Assembly: GCF_002217755.1 (NCBI RefSeq)
Contig: NZ_BCFL01000025.1
Location: 55,356-119,355, forward strand
DNA from: Streptomyces hyaluromycini
GTDB taxonomy: Bacteria > Actinomycetota > Actinomycetes > Streptomycetales > Streptomycetaceae
DNA: 64,000 nucleotides
Direction: 5' to 3'
The translations under genes were made by a program, and so were the position numbers. The notes under the pieces are model-generated. The model had not been told where the DNA came from. It made no database searches and saw only the letters and a program-made list of their open reading frames with translations. Of this stretch, positions 19,801-31,800 are shown one piece after another; the first letter of the stretch is position 1, and each line of letters starts with the position of its first letter.

Positions 19801-22800
19801 TCCCGGTACAGCTGACGGGCGATGACCGACCGGATCTTCTCGTGCACGGCGAGTCTCGCCGCGTCCCCCTCCGTCATCTCCGCGTGCCGGACCGGCGGCG
19901 GCTCATGCTCCTGAGCCATCAGGGCGGTGGCCCTGGCCTCCCAGTACCTCGTCACGTCGGGCCGCTGCTTGCCGAGGAACGTCTCCGCCGACGCGGCCTC
20001 CCGGTCGAACTCCTCCCGCGAGCCGGAAACCTGCGCCGGCCCGGCGAAGAGGTGGCCCAGCTCCGCCACGAGTGCGGCCGCGAGCCGGCCGTCGGCGACC
20101 GGCAGCATCCCGGTCAGGCCGTCCGGTACGTGGACGCGCAGCTCCCGCCCGCCGACGCCCCGCAGGACGACGTCGACACCGAAGCGGTAGTAGGCGTACG
20201 ACCGGGTGCCGGCGCGGTTGTGCTCCACCGTCTCCGCGACGCCGCCGTCGATCCCGTCGCCCCGCTCCCGGCCGGCTTCCAGGATCTCGCGACCCATCAG
20301 AGCGACCGCGCCGCCCCCGCTGCCGCCGCCTTCGGGGATGAGGCCCGCGTACCGGCCCGCGTCCCGCTCGGCGCCCACGTGTTCGCTCCTGCCGCCCGGC
20401 TGGTAGCGCCGGGCCTTGAAGGGCACGTCCTGGCCGTCGGGGTGCAGCCGCTGTGCGGAGGTCAGCTCGAAGCCGACGGTGACCGTCCGGCCGGCGACGT
20501 CGACCTGGTAGTCGTGGGCGAGGAGGCGGGAGATCCGGGCGCGGAGTGCGGAATGGGCGGTCTCCTGGTGGTAGCGGAGTCCGTGCCGGGTGAGCAGGCC
20601 GACGGCCGGGACGTCACGGGTACCGGCGGCTTCCAGGTCGGGCTGTTTGCGGCTCGGCGTGCCGGCCACCTTGGCCCATTCGCGTACCGCCCGGGCGGCC
20701 GGCACGTCCCACGGGTGGAGTTCCGCCAGGAGGTCCGCGATCCGGCGTGGCTCCGGTCCGGGCCGGGCCGTGGTGCCGTCGGGGCCGCTCCAGCGCGGGG
20801 TTCCGACCGGCATCCGGGTGAGCGGAGATCCGGCGGGGGTCCCGTCCAGGGCGACCGTCAGATGGGACGGGACCAGCAGCCGTACCTCGCCGCCGAGCGG
20901 GGTGCCGTCGCTGCTGTGCTGCCAGCTCCACGGCTGGTGGCGGTACCAGGCGTTCTCCACCACGTGCCGGGTGCCGAACGGGCGCGCGATCAGCGCGGCG
21001 GCACCCACCAGTGTCCGGCCGACGGAACCCAGGACCTCCGGCAGCTGCGTGGTGACGCCCATCCGCACCCGGAAGCCGAGCCGGTGGGTGAACTCCTCCG
21101 AGGAGTCCCGGGTGTCGGCCCGGTAGATGTCGACGTCCTTGTGCACGGCCGTGACCGTGCGGATGTCCCGGCCGACCAGCCCGGCGGTGACGCCCAGGGC
21201 GCCGTGGACCTGCCGGTCGTTCTCCGGGACCCGCTCGCCGCCGCGCGCCTCGACCTCCACGCCGAAGCCGTGCGAGGTGCCCCGGCCGCGGACGTTCGTC
21301 TCGTCGGTGACGGACTCGCCGCGCAGGGTGAGCCTGACCCCGTCGCGGTGGCGATGGGCGTGGGCGGCCGCCATGTCCGTCACCTCGACGTTCACCCACA
21401 GGTAGTGGCTGGTGCCGGCGAAGCCCGAGAGCGCGGAGGATTCCTCGGCGTGGACGGGGAACCACCGCCGCACACCGCCGTCGGTGAGCGCGGACCACTG
21501 GGTCGTGAGCGACTCGGAGCGGAACGCCGCCTGGAGGGACCGCCACAGCGGGGTCCCCTTGTCGGCCGCGCCGGCCCGCAGTACGCCCCGGCCGGCGAGG
21601 CGCTCGACGAGGTACGGCAGGACGGAGTCCGCGTCGAGCAGCTCCGGATGGGACGCGGCGGGCAGGAGCCGGCCGCCCAGGTAGCCTCGCGTGATCTCGC
21701 CGGTACGACCGGTCTCGGCGACGGCGGTCTCGGGGACGGCGGTCTCGGGGACGGCGGTCTCGGGGACGGCGGTCTCGGCGACCGGGGGGTGCGGGGCGGG
21801 AGCCGGGTGCGGTGCGGGGGCCGGTTCGGGAGCGGGTGCGGGGGCTTCCTCGGGCAGGATGTCCTCGACCCTGCGCGCCGGCGCCAGCAGCTCCATCCCG
21901 TCGGTGACCCGCAGATAGCGCGTCACCGACTGCGGGTCCCGCCCCGGCTTCCACCGGGTCACCGTCACCTCGTAGGCGGCGTCCGCCCGGAAGGCGACCG
22001 AGTCGGCGTAGGTCGCCCGGGTGACCTCGATCGCGCCCCTGTCCCGCTCGCGCGCCCTGTTGTAGGGCTGCCAGCCGATCTCGGCGTGCGCGGACGCGAC
22101 GACCCGCCCGCCGGGGCGGTGGGCGTCGAGGTGCTCCGCGCCGTGTGCGTCGGCGAGTTCCGCGTCGTTGCCGAGGTCGGAGCCGAATCGGAGCTGCGGC
22201 CCGAGCCCGGCCTGGAAGGTCAGCGACACTCCCAGGTTCCGCCGCTCGGAGCGGCGGGCGACCGCCTGGGCGTACTGCTCGATCTCGGTGGAGCCGGTAC
22301 CGGCCGCCTCCGGAGCGCGGCGCGGCCGGTAGCCGCGCAGCCGCAGCTTCATGGTCGAGTGCCAGCCGTTCACGTCCGGCAGCCGCACGACCCGGCCGCT
22401 CGCCTCGACGAGCTGGCCGAAGTACGCCGCCAGGTCGCCGGGCCGGGTCGCCGCGGACAGGGCCTCGGGCAGCAGCGGCTCCCGCCCGGGGCGGCTCTGC
22501 GGCAGCCCGTGCACCCGGGAGAACAGGTCGGCGGCCAGGGCTTCGAGGGAGGGGCTGTGCGGGAACGCCGGGTACAGGCCCCCGGATCCCCGGTGGAAGT
22601 CGAACCGGGCCTCGCGCTCGCCCGGCCGGCCACTGGAGTGCTCGCCCGGCCAGCTCCTGGAGAACGACACGTTCCCGGCGCCCAGCAGTTCCCCGGGCGC
22701 GGGATGCTCCCGCGGGGCGTGTTCCTGCGGCACCACGATCTGCGCCAGCAGCCCCGGTTCGTCGATCCACCAGCGCGCCGCCTCCCGCGGCCGGTTCTCG

Positions 22801-25800
22801 GGTACCAGGGACAACTCGTAGACGACGTCGTAGCGGTGCTCGTCGACGTCGTTGACGTTCTCCATGCGCCGGTAGCTCTTGGCGACGTCCGTGAAACCCT
22901 CGGCACGGCCCGCGTCGGCACGCAGCCGGAAGCGCAGGCCTCCGAGTTGCAGCCGCGCCGCGGAGCTGACCTTGAACCGTACGGCCGCGCCGAGGCCGCC
23001 CGAGACGGTGCGTGTGGTGTCGACGCGCGCGGCCAGCGTCTCGCCGACGGCCGCCCGGTTGTTGACGGTCATCGGATAGGACACCGTGCCCCGGTGGTCG
23101 AGCAGATGGGCCCGGACGGACAGCCTCAGCCGACGGTCGCCGACGTGGATCGTGTGCGCCACCCCGGCCAGCAGGTTGTGCAGTTCGCCCTCCAGCGCCG
23201 GCTGGCCGAAGTACGACGACAGCTGCCGGTCGACCAGCGCCCAGGAGACACCGCGGTCCCGGCCGGCCAGGTCCCGCACCGCCGACCGGAAGTGCTCCTC
23301 GACCAGCGCGGCACCGGGCAGGGCGGCGGCTACGGCGTAGCCGATGCCGTGCCGCCGCGCCAGGGCCGGCGGTTCGGCGGCCGGCAGGGCCCTGGCCCGG
23401 CGCACCTGTTCCTCGACCGGGGTGTCCAGGCGCGCGGGGCGGACCTCGGTGCGGCGGGGGGCGATCCCCGCCTCCCGCAGCAGCGCCCGCACATGCGGCT
23501 GCGCGGCGACCGGGCCGCGCTCCACGACGGGTCCCGCGTCCCGTACGGCGGGGCTGTGCACCCCGCCGAGGACGTGCTCCTCGAACTCCCGGGCGCCCGC
23601 GCCGTCGCGCCACGGCACGCTGATGTCCGCGTCGGTGAGCGCGTCGACCGTGCCCAGCCGCGGGTGGCTGCGGCTCGTCCACTCGACGTTGACCCGCACC
23701 CTCGCCCGGTACCGGGCCTGCATCGTGTCGGTGTTGAGGATGGCGTGGGAGAGGGGCTGCGAGGTGAGCGTATGGCTCCACTTCCGGCCCGTACCGAGGC
23801 CGAGACCCCCCAGCGGCGCGAAGGCGCGGACCCGTTCGGACAGGGTCGGTACGTTGAGTCCGCTGACGTTGGCGAGCACGCTGTAGGTGATCGCGCTCTT
23901 GCCGCCGTGCCCGTCGAGCCGGGCGAGGCCGACTCCGAGGTCCTGCCGGGTCCTGGACGGCGCGAACCCGATCAGCTGGAGGCCGACGATGTCGGTACGG
24001 AGCCGGAAATGGCCGTCGAAGCCGTGCAGGCCGGGCAGGTTGAGGCCCCGCACGACGGGGTTGCTCGGGTCACCGCTGGTGAACGACCACCGGCTGCGGT
24101 CGAGCAGGGTGGACTCGTTGAGCAGCTTGGTGGCCTCGCGGACCACCTCCGCGGTGATCCGCGGGTTCAGCGCCTGAGCGCGCAGCGCGCGCTGCAGCGC
24201 GACGACGACGGGGGCCGTGTCGAGGGCGTTGACCACCTCGCCGGCCAGCCTGGGCCGTGGGCCTCGGGCAGCCTGCGGGCCGCTCGTCGACGCCGACGCC
24301 TCCGCCGGCGTCGCGACGGGTTCCCCGCCCGGCGCGACCACGGGTTCGTCGGGCTGTGAGTAGGCGTCCGGGAATTCCACGGTCATGGCCCGGGGCACGG
24401 AGTACGGCTGCCCGGGGTCGCTCCGCTGCCCGTCGGCGAAGATCTCGACCCGGAGATCCGCGTCGAACGCGTTGACGTCCGCCACGAATACCTTGCGCCC
24501 GCTGACGACGTCCTGCTTGACCTTGGTGTTCGTGATCCGTTCCGCCTGGCCGGTGATCACCGGCGTCCCCACGAACGCCGAGGCCACCGCCGTCTTGAGG
24601 TTCAGGGCGGCGAACAGCAGCGTGTCGGCGGCCCGGGTGGTCGCCCGGGTCTCGGAGTTCTGCACGGAGGTGGCGGCGTACCGCACCTCGTAGTCGCGGA
24701 CCGCGTCGGCCGCCGCCGGCGCCTGGGCCGCCCTGAAGTTGTGCAGCACCGGACGCAGCCACACCACCCGCCCGTCCAGCGGCACCATCCGCCCGCCGGC
24801 CAGGAGGGTATGCCACTCGGCGGGCCCCTCCGCGGTGAGCAGTTCGGCGATGTGCGGTTCGACGGCCCGGGCCAGTTCCCGGTCGGCGAGCCGCGCCGCG
24901 ATCTCGCGGGCATGGCCGTTCGCCTCGTCGCGTGACCAGCCGTCGGCGCCGCGGAGGGTGTGCACACCGAGCATGCCGTGCTCGGCGTACCAGGGGGGAC
25001 GTTTCGCCGGCTCGGTGGCATCACTGGTCTCGACGTCCGTACGGGGAACGTCCTCGGGGCCAGGACGATCCGGCAGCCCGTGATCATCCGTCACTGTTCG
25101 GGGAGGGCTGCCGAGTGGCTGGTCCGCCCTGGCCGGCCCGACCGATGCGTCGCTCGTCACCGGGGACTGCACGGATGCCGGCTGCACGTCGGCGGGTCGG
25201 GTGCGGGCGCCGGCGAGCCGGGACTCCAGCGCCTCCTCCAGCCGGGAGATGAGCGCGGGGTTGGGGGGCTGGGCGTTGCGTGCGTCGGCCAGGGTGCGTT
25301 CCAGGCCGGCGCGCATGGCGTCCTCCGTGAGCGCCATTCCGATGAAGGGGCCCCGGTGCGGCGGACGTCGCGTGCCCGTGCCGCGTGCAGCGTTTCCGGC
25401 TGCTCCTCCCCGCTGGGTCCCGGTTCCGGTGGGCGGTGGTGCGGGCGGGAAAGCGGCGGCCCCACCGGGGGCGTCGAGCCGAAGCCCGCCCATCCGTGCC
25501 GCGAGCTGATCCCCGGCGTAGTCCCCGCGCGGACCGGTGGCAGGCCTCCGACCGCCGGTCTGGGCGGGACGGGCGGCCCGGAGCCGGTTCCGCAGCTCTT
25601 CCGCCTGCCGCACGGCATGCCCCAGCACCCCGTGCAGTTCGGGGTGCGTTGCCGGATACCAGCCGGTGATGCGCTGGGCCAGCGCGTTCAGATGGTCGCC
25701 TGCCTGCTCCGTCACCGCCCACTGCCGCCAGGACGGATGGGGGCTGCCGGCCGCCACCCCGACGCCCCTGGCGATGACGTTGATGCCTTCGGCGGTCAGG

Positions 25801-28800
25801 ACGAGGCCGTCGTTGACATTCTGGGGGAGAGCCGTGTCCAGCGTCGTCATCGCATCGAGGAAATCCCGGAACGCGGCCGCGACGGGGTGCCCGTTGGCCA
25901 TCAGGGCGCCGACCCAGTTGATCGTGCTCTGCGGGACCGCTCGCTCCCGGCGTCCGACGGCCGCCTCGTACATGGCCCTTGCCGTCGTCCCGAGCGTGCC
26001 GAACCACCTTCGGACCTCGTCGGGCGTCGAGAGGGCCGGTCCATAGCCCCGCATCTCCACCAGGACGAGCGGTACGCGCAGACGGCCCCCGTTGTCGTCC
26101 AACCCGTCGAAAGCGGTGTGCATCCCGAGCATGAAGGCCTGGTCCGCGCCGTCGACCGGAGGCGCGTCACGCAGCCCGGCGTCCAGGTACTCGCCGATGC
26201 TCGGACTGTCCTCTGCCGGACGTACGCTCGCCAGGTCGAAGAGGGTTTCCGGGGGACCGTCGGTCAGGCGGCGGAACTCTCCGCCGTGCTCGGGGTCCAC
26301 GCGCAGGGCGCGCCGGAAGTACTCCCCCATACGGTCCTTGATGTGATCGGCGTTGCCGTCGAGGAATTCCCGAAGGTGCCGCGGAAGACTTGCCCTGATG
26401 CCCGCGAGCGAGGTGCGGGAAGCCACGACCGTGAGGTTCTTCCCCAGCGGCACATTCGTCTTCGAACTGTGGTGCGAGAGCGCGTACCAGGAGCCCACGG
26501 CACTGGCCTGAGTGAACATGAGCGCGAGGAAGCCGCGTATCGCACTGATGTCGTCGTGCTCGGCCAGCAGTTCCGCCGCGTGCCCGGGAAGCGGGCGGTG
26601 GGACAGGGCCGGTATGGCCTGCGTGGCGTAGAGCGCGGCGATCTCGTTGCCGAGCAGCAGTCCGTTGTCGATGTACTGCTTGACCCGGAACAGGCCCCGC
26701 GGAGCGTGCTCGCGTGCATGGATCAGGTGTTCGTGGAGCGAGGACACGGGGATCCCCACGGTGAAGTGCATGCCGTACCAGTCGAGCCCGAGCCTGGACC
26801 TGCGATGGACGAGCGGCATGTGGGCGAGTTCCGGCAGGTGGGTGAAGTCGTTGCTTCCGGAGAAGACGTCGCCGACAGTCCGGCCGTTGCTCGCGACCAG
26901 CAGGTTACGCAGGGCGTCGAACTCGTGGAAGAACTGTTCCGGAGCAGGCCGGCCATGGTCACCGTCCAGGACCGCGAGCGGCTTGCTCACCACCTCCAGG
27001 ATCGCCTGGCCTCTGGTGACGCCGTCCAGGACCACGTCCAGGGTGCGGCCGCTCACGACCGGTGTGTAACCCCCGAGGACCTCGCTGTCGAGATGGTCAG
27101 GCACGTGCACACGCACCCAGCCCGGTTCGGCTTCCATCCCGACGGCGCCGCCTCGCGGACCGGCGTAGGCCTGGCCGGTGAGGACGATATTGGCCAGCAT
27201 GTCGGCCTGGACCAGCCGCCCCTGGGCCTTCTGATCCGGCGTCAGCGAGCCGTAGGCCCGCTTGATCGCGTCCTCGCTGTCCCCCCACTCGTCCGGGACG
27301 CGCTCCCGGGCCGCCTCCAACACGGCGTGCGCTGCACCCGGGTCCGCGGCTTCAAAGGCGTTCCACGCGTCGTACGGGGTCGTCTTCGACAGAGCGATGA
27401 TGCCGCGGTCCCCGGCCCCGGGCTCGTCGGCCGGCCCGTGGGTGGCGCTGGCTGTGGTGACGGTGTCCGGGTGGGGGCCGATGAGGTGGTGGAGGAGCTG
27501 GACGTCGCGGGGGCGGAGGGTGTCGGGGGTGAGGCCGTTTTCCGTCCAGCCCGTTTCGGGATCCCGGCCGAAGTCGCCCATGAGGGTGCCGGGAATCCCG
27601 GGGCTGTCGCGCAGGCCGAGCTGGTGGGCGATCTCGTGGGCGTAGCGGATGGGTGCGGCTTCGGCCTGCCAGCGGGTGAGGGTCATGGGCAGGCCGGTGT
27701 CGCGGCTGAGGGCGACGGTGAGATGGGGCGGGCCCTGGTCGTGCGGGGGCAGCGGGTGGTCGGGATCGTCCGTGAACTGCAGCGTGACGTGTACCCGGCT
27801 CCCGTCCGGCAGTTCGGGGACGATGTCCGCGGTGCTGAGATACGCGGCTCCTTCGCGTGCCCGTTCCCGCATCTCGGTGATCTGTTCCGGGGCCAGGTCA
27901 TGACTCTCGCCGATGCCGACCCGCACGGTCAGATCGGTCACCGGCCGGCCCTCGTGGCGCAGATGACGCACCGTGAACCTGGAGTCCACCGTGTACGGAG
28001 CGTCCGGTCCCACGGGGCGGATCCAGGTGCGGCTGACCTCGGTGGGGACCGCGGCGGCCCGCGCCTCCTGCCATCGTGCGTCACGGCCCATGCGGTCGTC
28101 GGTCACCACGGACACGTCGACCGCCCGCGCGGAGGAGCGCGGACCCTCCTCCCAGATCCGGCGCGGCCGGTGCGACGACGCCCCGGCGGACTGCTGCGCC
28201 GCAGCGAGCGCGCCCCGGAAGGAGTCGTGCAACTGGACCGTGGCGGCACGGGCACGCTGCAGGTACGGACGCACCTGCGGACCGAGAACGGGAGACAGGT
28301 TGTCCAGTTCGGTGATCAGGCCGCTCAGCGTTCCGGTAGCGGACTCAAGCCGGGGCTGGTCGAAGCGGTGGGCCCTGTTGCTCTCGAAGTACTGGACGTC
28401 GGTGGCAGCGGTGGCAAGGCCGGAGACCGTCTCGGGCGGCCCGGGCAGCAGGCGGTCCTGGTCCTGGGGCAGTACTTCGGCCAGCGCGCCCGTGCTGTGG
28501 AGAAACGCCAGGAACCGCGTCGCGGCCTGCTGCGTGCCGTTGAGCAGACCGTGCAGGGACCGCCATTCCGACTCGACCCGATCCTGGTTCCGCGCCGCCC
28601 GCCACAGAGCGCTCTGGTGAAGAGTCTGCTTGACCCTTACCAGGGCGAGTGACGTGTCGCGCACTTCGGGGAAGGACAGGGAGTCCTCACCGTAGAAACG
28701 CAGCTCCAGAGGGACCAGCGGAGGGTTGAGAAATCCCTGGTTGCCGTCCGGGGCCGCGAGTTCGCTCAGACCGCCGAACGCCTCGTTCTGCGTGACGACC

Positions 28801-31800
28801 CGCGCGTACCCCGACAGCGCCGAATCCAGATAGTGCTCCACGGTGATCGTGCCGGTGTCGTCGATCGGTACCGCCAGCAGCGGGAAGGACTCGACACCCG
28901 CGTTGCGGAACACCTGCCCGTAGGCCTCGTCGTCGAGCAGACTCTGTCTCACCCGCCGGGTGAACTCCTGCTTGAGCCAGGCGGCATGGTTCTGCAGGAA
29001 GCCCTGGACGTTCGGGGGCAGCGAAGCCCGGATCCGGCCCATCGGGACCCGGGAGAGCACCGCCACGAGATTCTTCTCCAGGGGCACGTCCTCGTTGCGC
29101 AGCTGCACATACCGCCGCTGGGCACCGAAGTAGACCCGCCCGCTCGCCTGGGTGTAGACGAGCCCCAGGAACCCGCGCAACGCGTTGACGTCCTCGTCGC
29201 CGGGCAGCAGATCAGCGGTCTGCGGAGGCAGTCGCCGAAAGTCCACCTGGCGGAACAGAGCGGTATAGGACCGGGCGGCGTCGTTCCCGAACCGCAGTCC
29301 GGCACGCAGAGCCGACAGGATGTGGTACGCGTTGTCCGACCGGTCGTGCACGTGCACCAGGAACTCGTGCATGGCGCTGACCGGGACTCCCACGGTGTAC
29401 TGCGGTGAGATCTGCGGTCTCCGCCCACGGCGCACGATCCCCGCGTTGAGGACCTGCTGCTGGTTCTGGACCTGGTGATGGACCCGGAATCCCTCCGCGG
29501 GCGGGAAAACCTCCAGCAACGCGACCGGACGACCGAGAGGCAGATCGTTCAGCCGATTCCAGACAGCCCCGAAATGGTCGAAGAACTGCTGCGTGGTCGT
29601 TCGGCCGTTGTCCCCCTGCACCGCGGCGAGCGGCGGGGAGACCAGTTCGACGAACGGAGCACCCGGTGTCTCCTCCATCGCCACCTGCATGGTCGGCGAC
29701 ACCAACAGCGTCGACGGAAGCTCCGGCCCCGGCGGCAGCACCAGATCGAATTCCTCCAGCTCCGCCTCAAGCCCCCAGGCCCCGCCCTCCACCACATACC
29801 GCCCCCCGGTCAGGACCTGGTTGACCAGCAGTTGCGCCTGGTCCACCACGGAGCGCCCGTGGTCCTTCTCGGTCAGCGCCGGGTAGGCACGCCGTACCGC
29901 GTCGTCCATGTCTCCGAGGTCCGCGGCAAAGCGCGACCGGGTGGCGGTCAGCACCTCCTCGGCACGCCGGGGCTCCGCCTCGGCGAAGGCGTTCCAGGCG
30001 TCGTACGGAGTCGTCACCGGCCCCACACGTATCTCGCCGGAGGACGCCGCGGATTCCTCATGGCGACCGGCCGGGGCACCGGCAGCGGAGCGGTCCTCGG
30101 CGGTGGACTCCTCCGGTCGCCGCGAGGCCTGCGAGGCCTCGGGCAGCCCCACCCCCGCACCGCCGTCGGCGACGGCGCGGGCGGTCCGCTCGCCGAGGGG
30201 ACGCACCTGCTGGTGCAGCAACTGGGCCGAGGTGAACGTGTTGCGGTGCTCGGCCATCGTGCCGAGATCGATCGTCCCGCCGGGCCACTTCAGCCTGCCC
30301 GGTTCGGCGTCGGTCTCGTCGAGGAACGGTCGGGCCGCATGGACCGCTACGTCCTCCCGGAACCGGGCGGCACGGTCGAACAGCGCTGCCGTGTCGGCGT
30401 TCGCACGTGTCAGGCCCTTCAGCCAGGTCGTGATGTCGGCCGCGGACTGCGGGGCTCCCGTCACGGGCTTCTTCAGGCCGGCGTCGTCCGTACCGGTGCC
30501 GTCGCCGACGCGGGTGGCCGCCTCGCTGACCGTGTCGTCGTCGGCCAGGAGGGTGCCGGCGTCGCTGCCCGCGTCGGAGATGGTGTGTTCGGAGTCGGCC
30601 GAGCCGGGAGTCCGATCGGCCGGGTCGTGCCGTTGCTCGTCGAGCACCGGGTGGTCCGCGGTCCGGGCCGGTTCGGGCAGCCGCTCCTGGACCTGGCCGG
30701 AGGCGGTGGCCGGGATGTCGTTGGTCCGGTCGTCGGCGCGGGTGCCGTTGGTCCGGTCGTCGGCGCGGGTGCCGTTGGTCCGGTCGTCGGCGCGGGTGCC
30801 GTTGGTCCGGTCGTCGGCGCGGGTGCCGTTGGTCCGGTCGTCGGCGCGGGTGCCGTCCGGAGCCGGGGGCGTGGCCGGTTCGGCCGGGTGTGGGGCCGGG
30901 GTGGGGGGCACGTCCGGTTCGCGCGGTGCGAGGGGGGTGGCCGCGTGGGCGGTCAGGGTCTCGTCGAAGAGGTTCTCGTGGCGGGCCTCGTGGGCGAGCC
31001 AGGCGTTGATGTCGTGGGACACCGGCGCCCAGGCCCTGTCGTACGCGGTGACGGTCTCGCCGCGAAAGGCCTTGCCGAGCCTGTCGAGGGTGGTGTCCCG
31101 GACGGAGTGCCGGTGGCTGAAGCGGCTGTCGGGGTGGCCGACGAGGGTGTGGAAGTCCCTGCCCGCGTCGGACAGTACGTGCTCCAGGTCCGTCTCGTGC
31201 GTGAACCGGTCCGGGAGGGTGGCCCGCAGCCTGGGCAGGGCGTCGGTGAAGGCCCGGGGTTCGGCGGTCCGGAGGCCGTCCTCGCCGGGGCGCGGGCTGC
31301 GGAAGTCGGGGCGGGCGAGGTGGCCGAACCAGTGGTCCTCGACGGCCTGTTCCGCGACCTTCGTCCACTCCTCGTGGACCCGCTCGCGCTGGGTCTCGCT
31401 GAGCGGGGTGAGGGTGTGGGACCGCTGGAAGTCGGTGTGGGCCTGCTCGAAGGCGCGCTCCGCCTCGGCCGTCCGGAGGTGGCGGTACTCGGCGTACGCC
31501 AGCCGGGCGGCGATCGCCTCCTCGGTGGAGGCCTGCTCGACGTGCCTCTCCCAGGCCGCGGCACGGTCCCCCGCCGGCCCGTCCGGGTCGGCGTGGATGC
31601 GCGCGAACGCCGACCGCAGGTCCTCCTGGAACGACCGGCGGGCCCAGTCGCGCGCCTCCTGCGGCGCGTACTGGCCCCGCAGGTCCTCCTCCGGCGCGGC
31701 CAGTTCGCGGTCCACGACGCGCAGGGCACCGCCGATCGACCGCTCGCGCTCGCTCAGTTCGCGCACCTGCCGGTCGAGGTTCGCGCGCAGTTCCCGCACG

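Noticed and set aside
19842..24359. 1505-codon open frame on the + strand, antisense to the giant gene
   Set aside because: Arg/Gly/Pro/Val-rich low-complexity translation without domain or ribosome binding site; a GC-rich shadow of the real - strand gene, like the long frames at 24960-28652, 29475-31958 and 32001-36920.
30721..30855. Regular 27-bp repeats as a CRISPR array
   Set aside because: No spacers; in-frame coding repeat. The same holds for 41941-42075.
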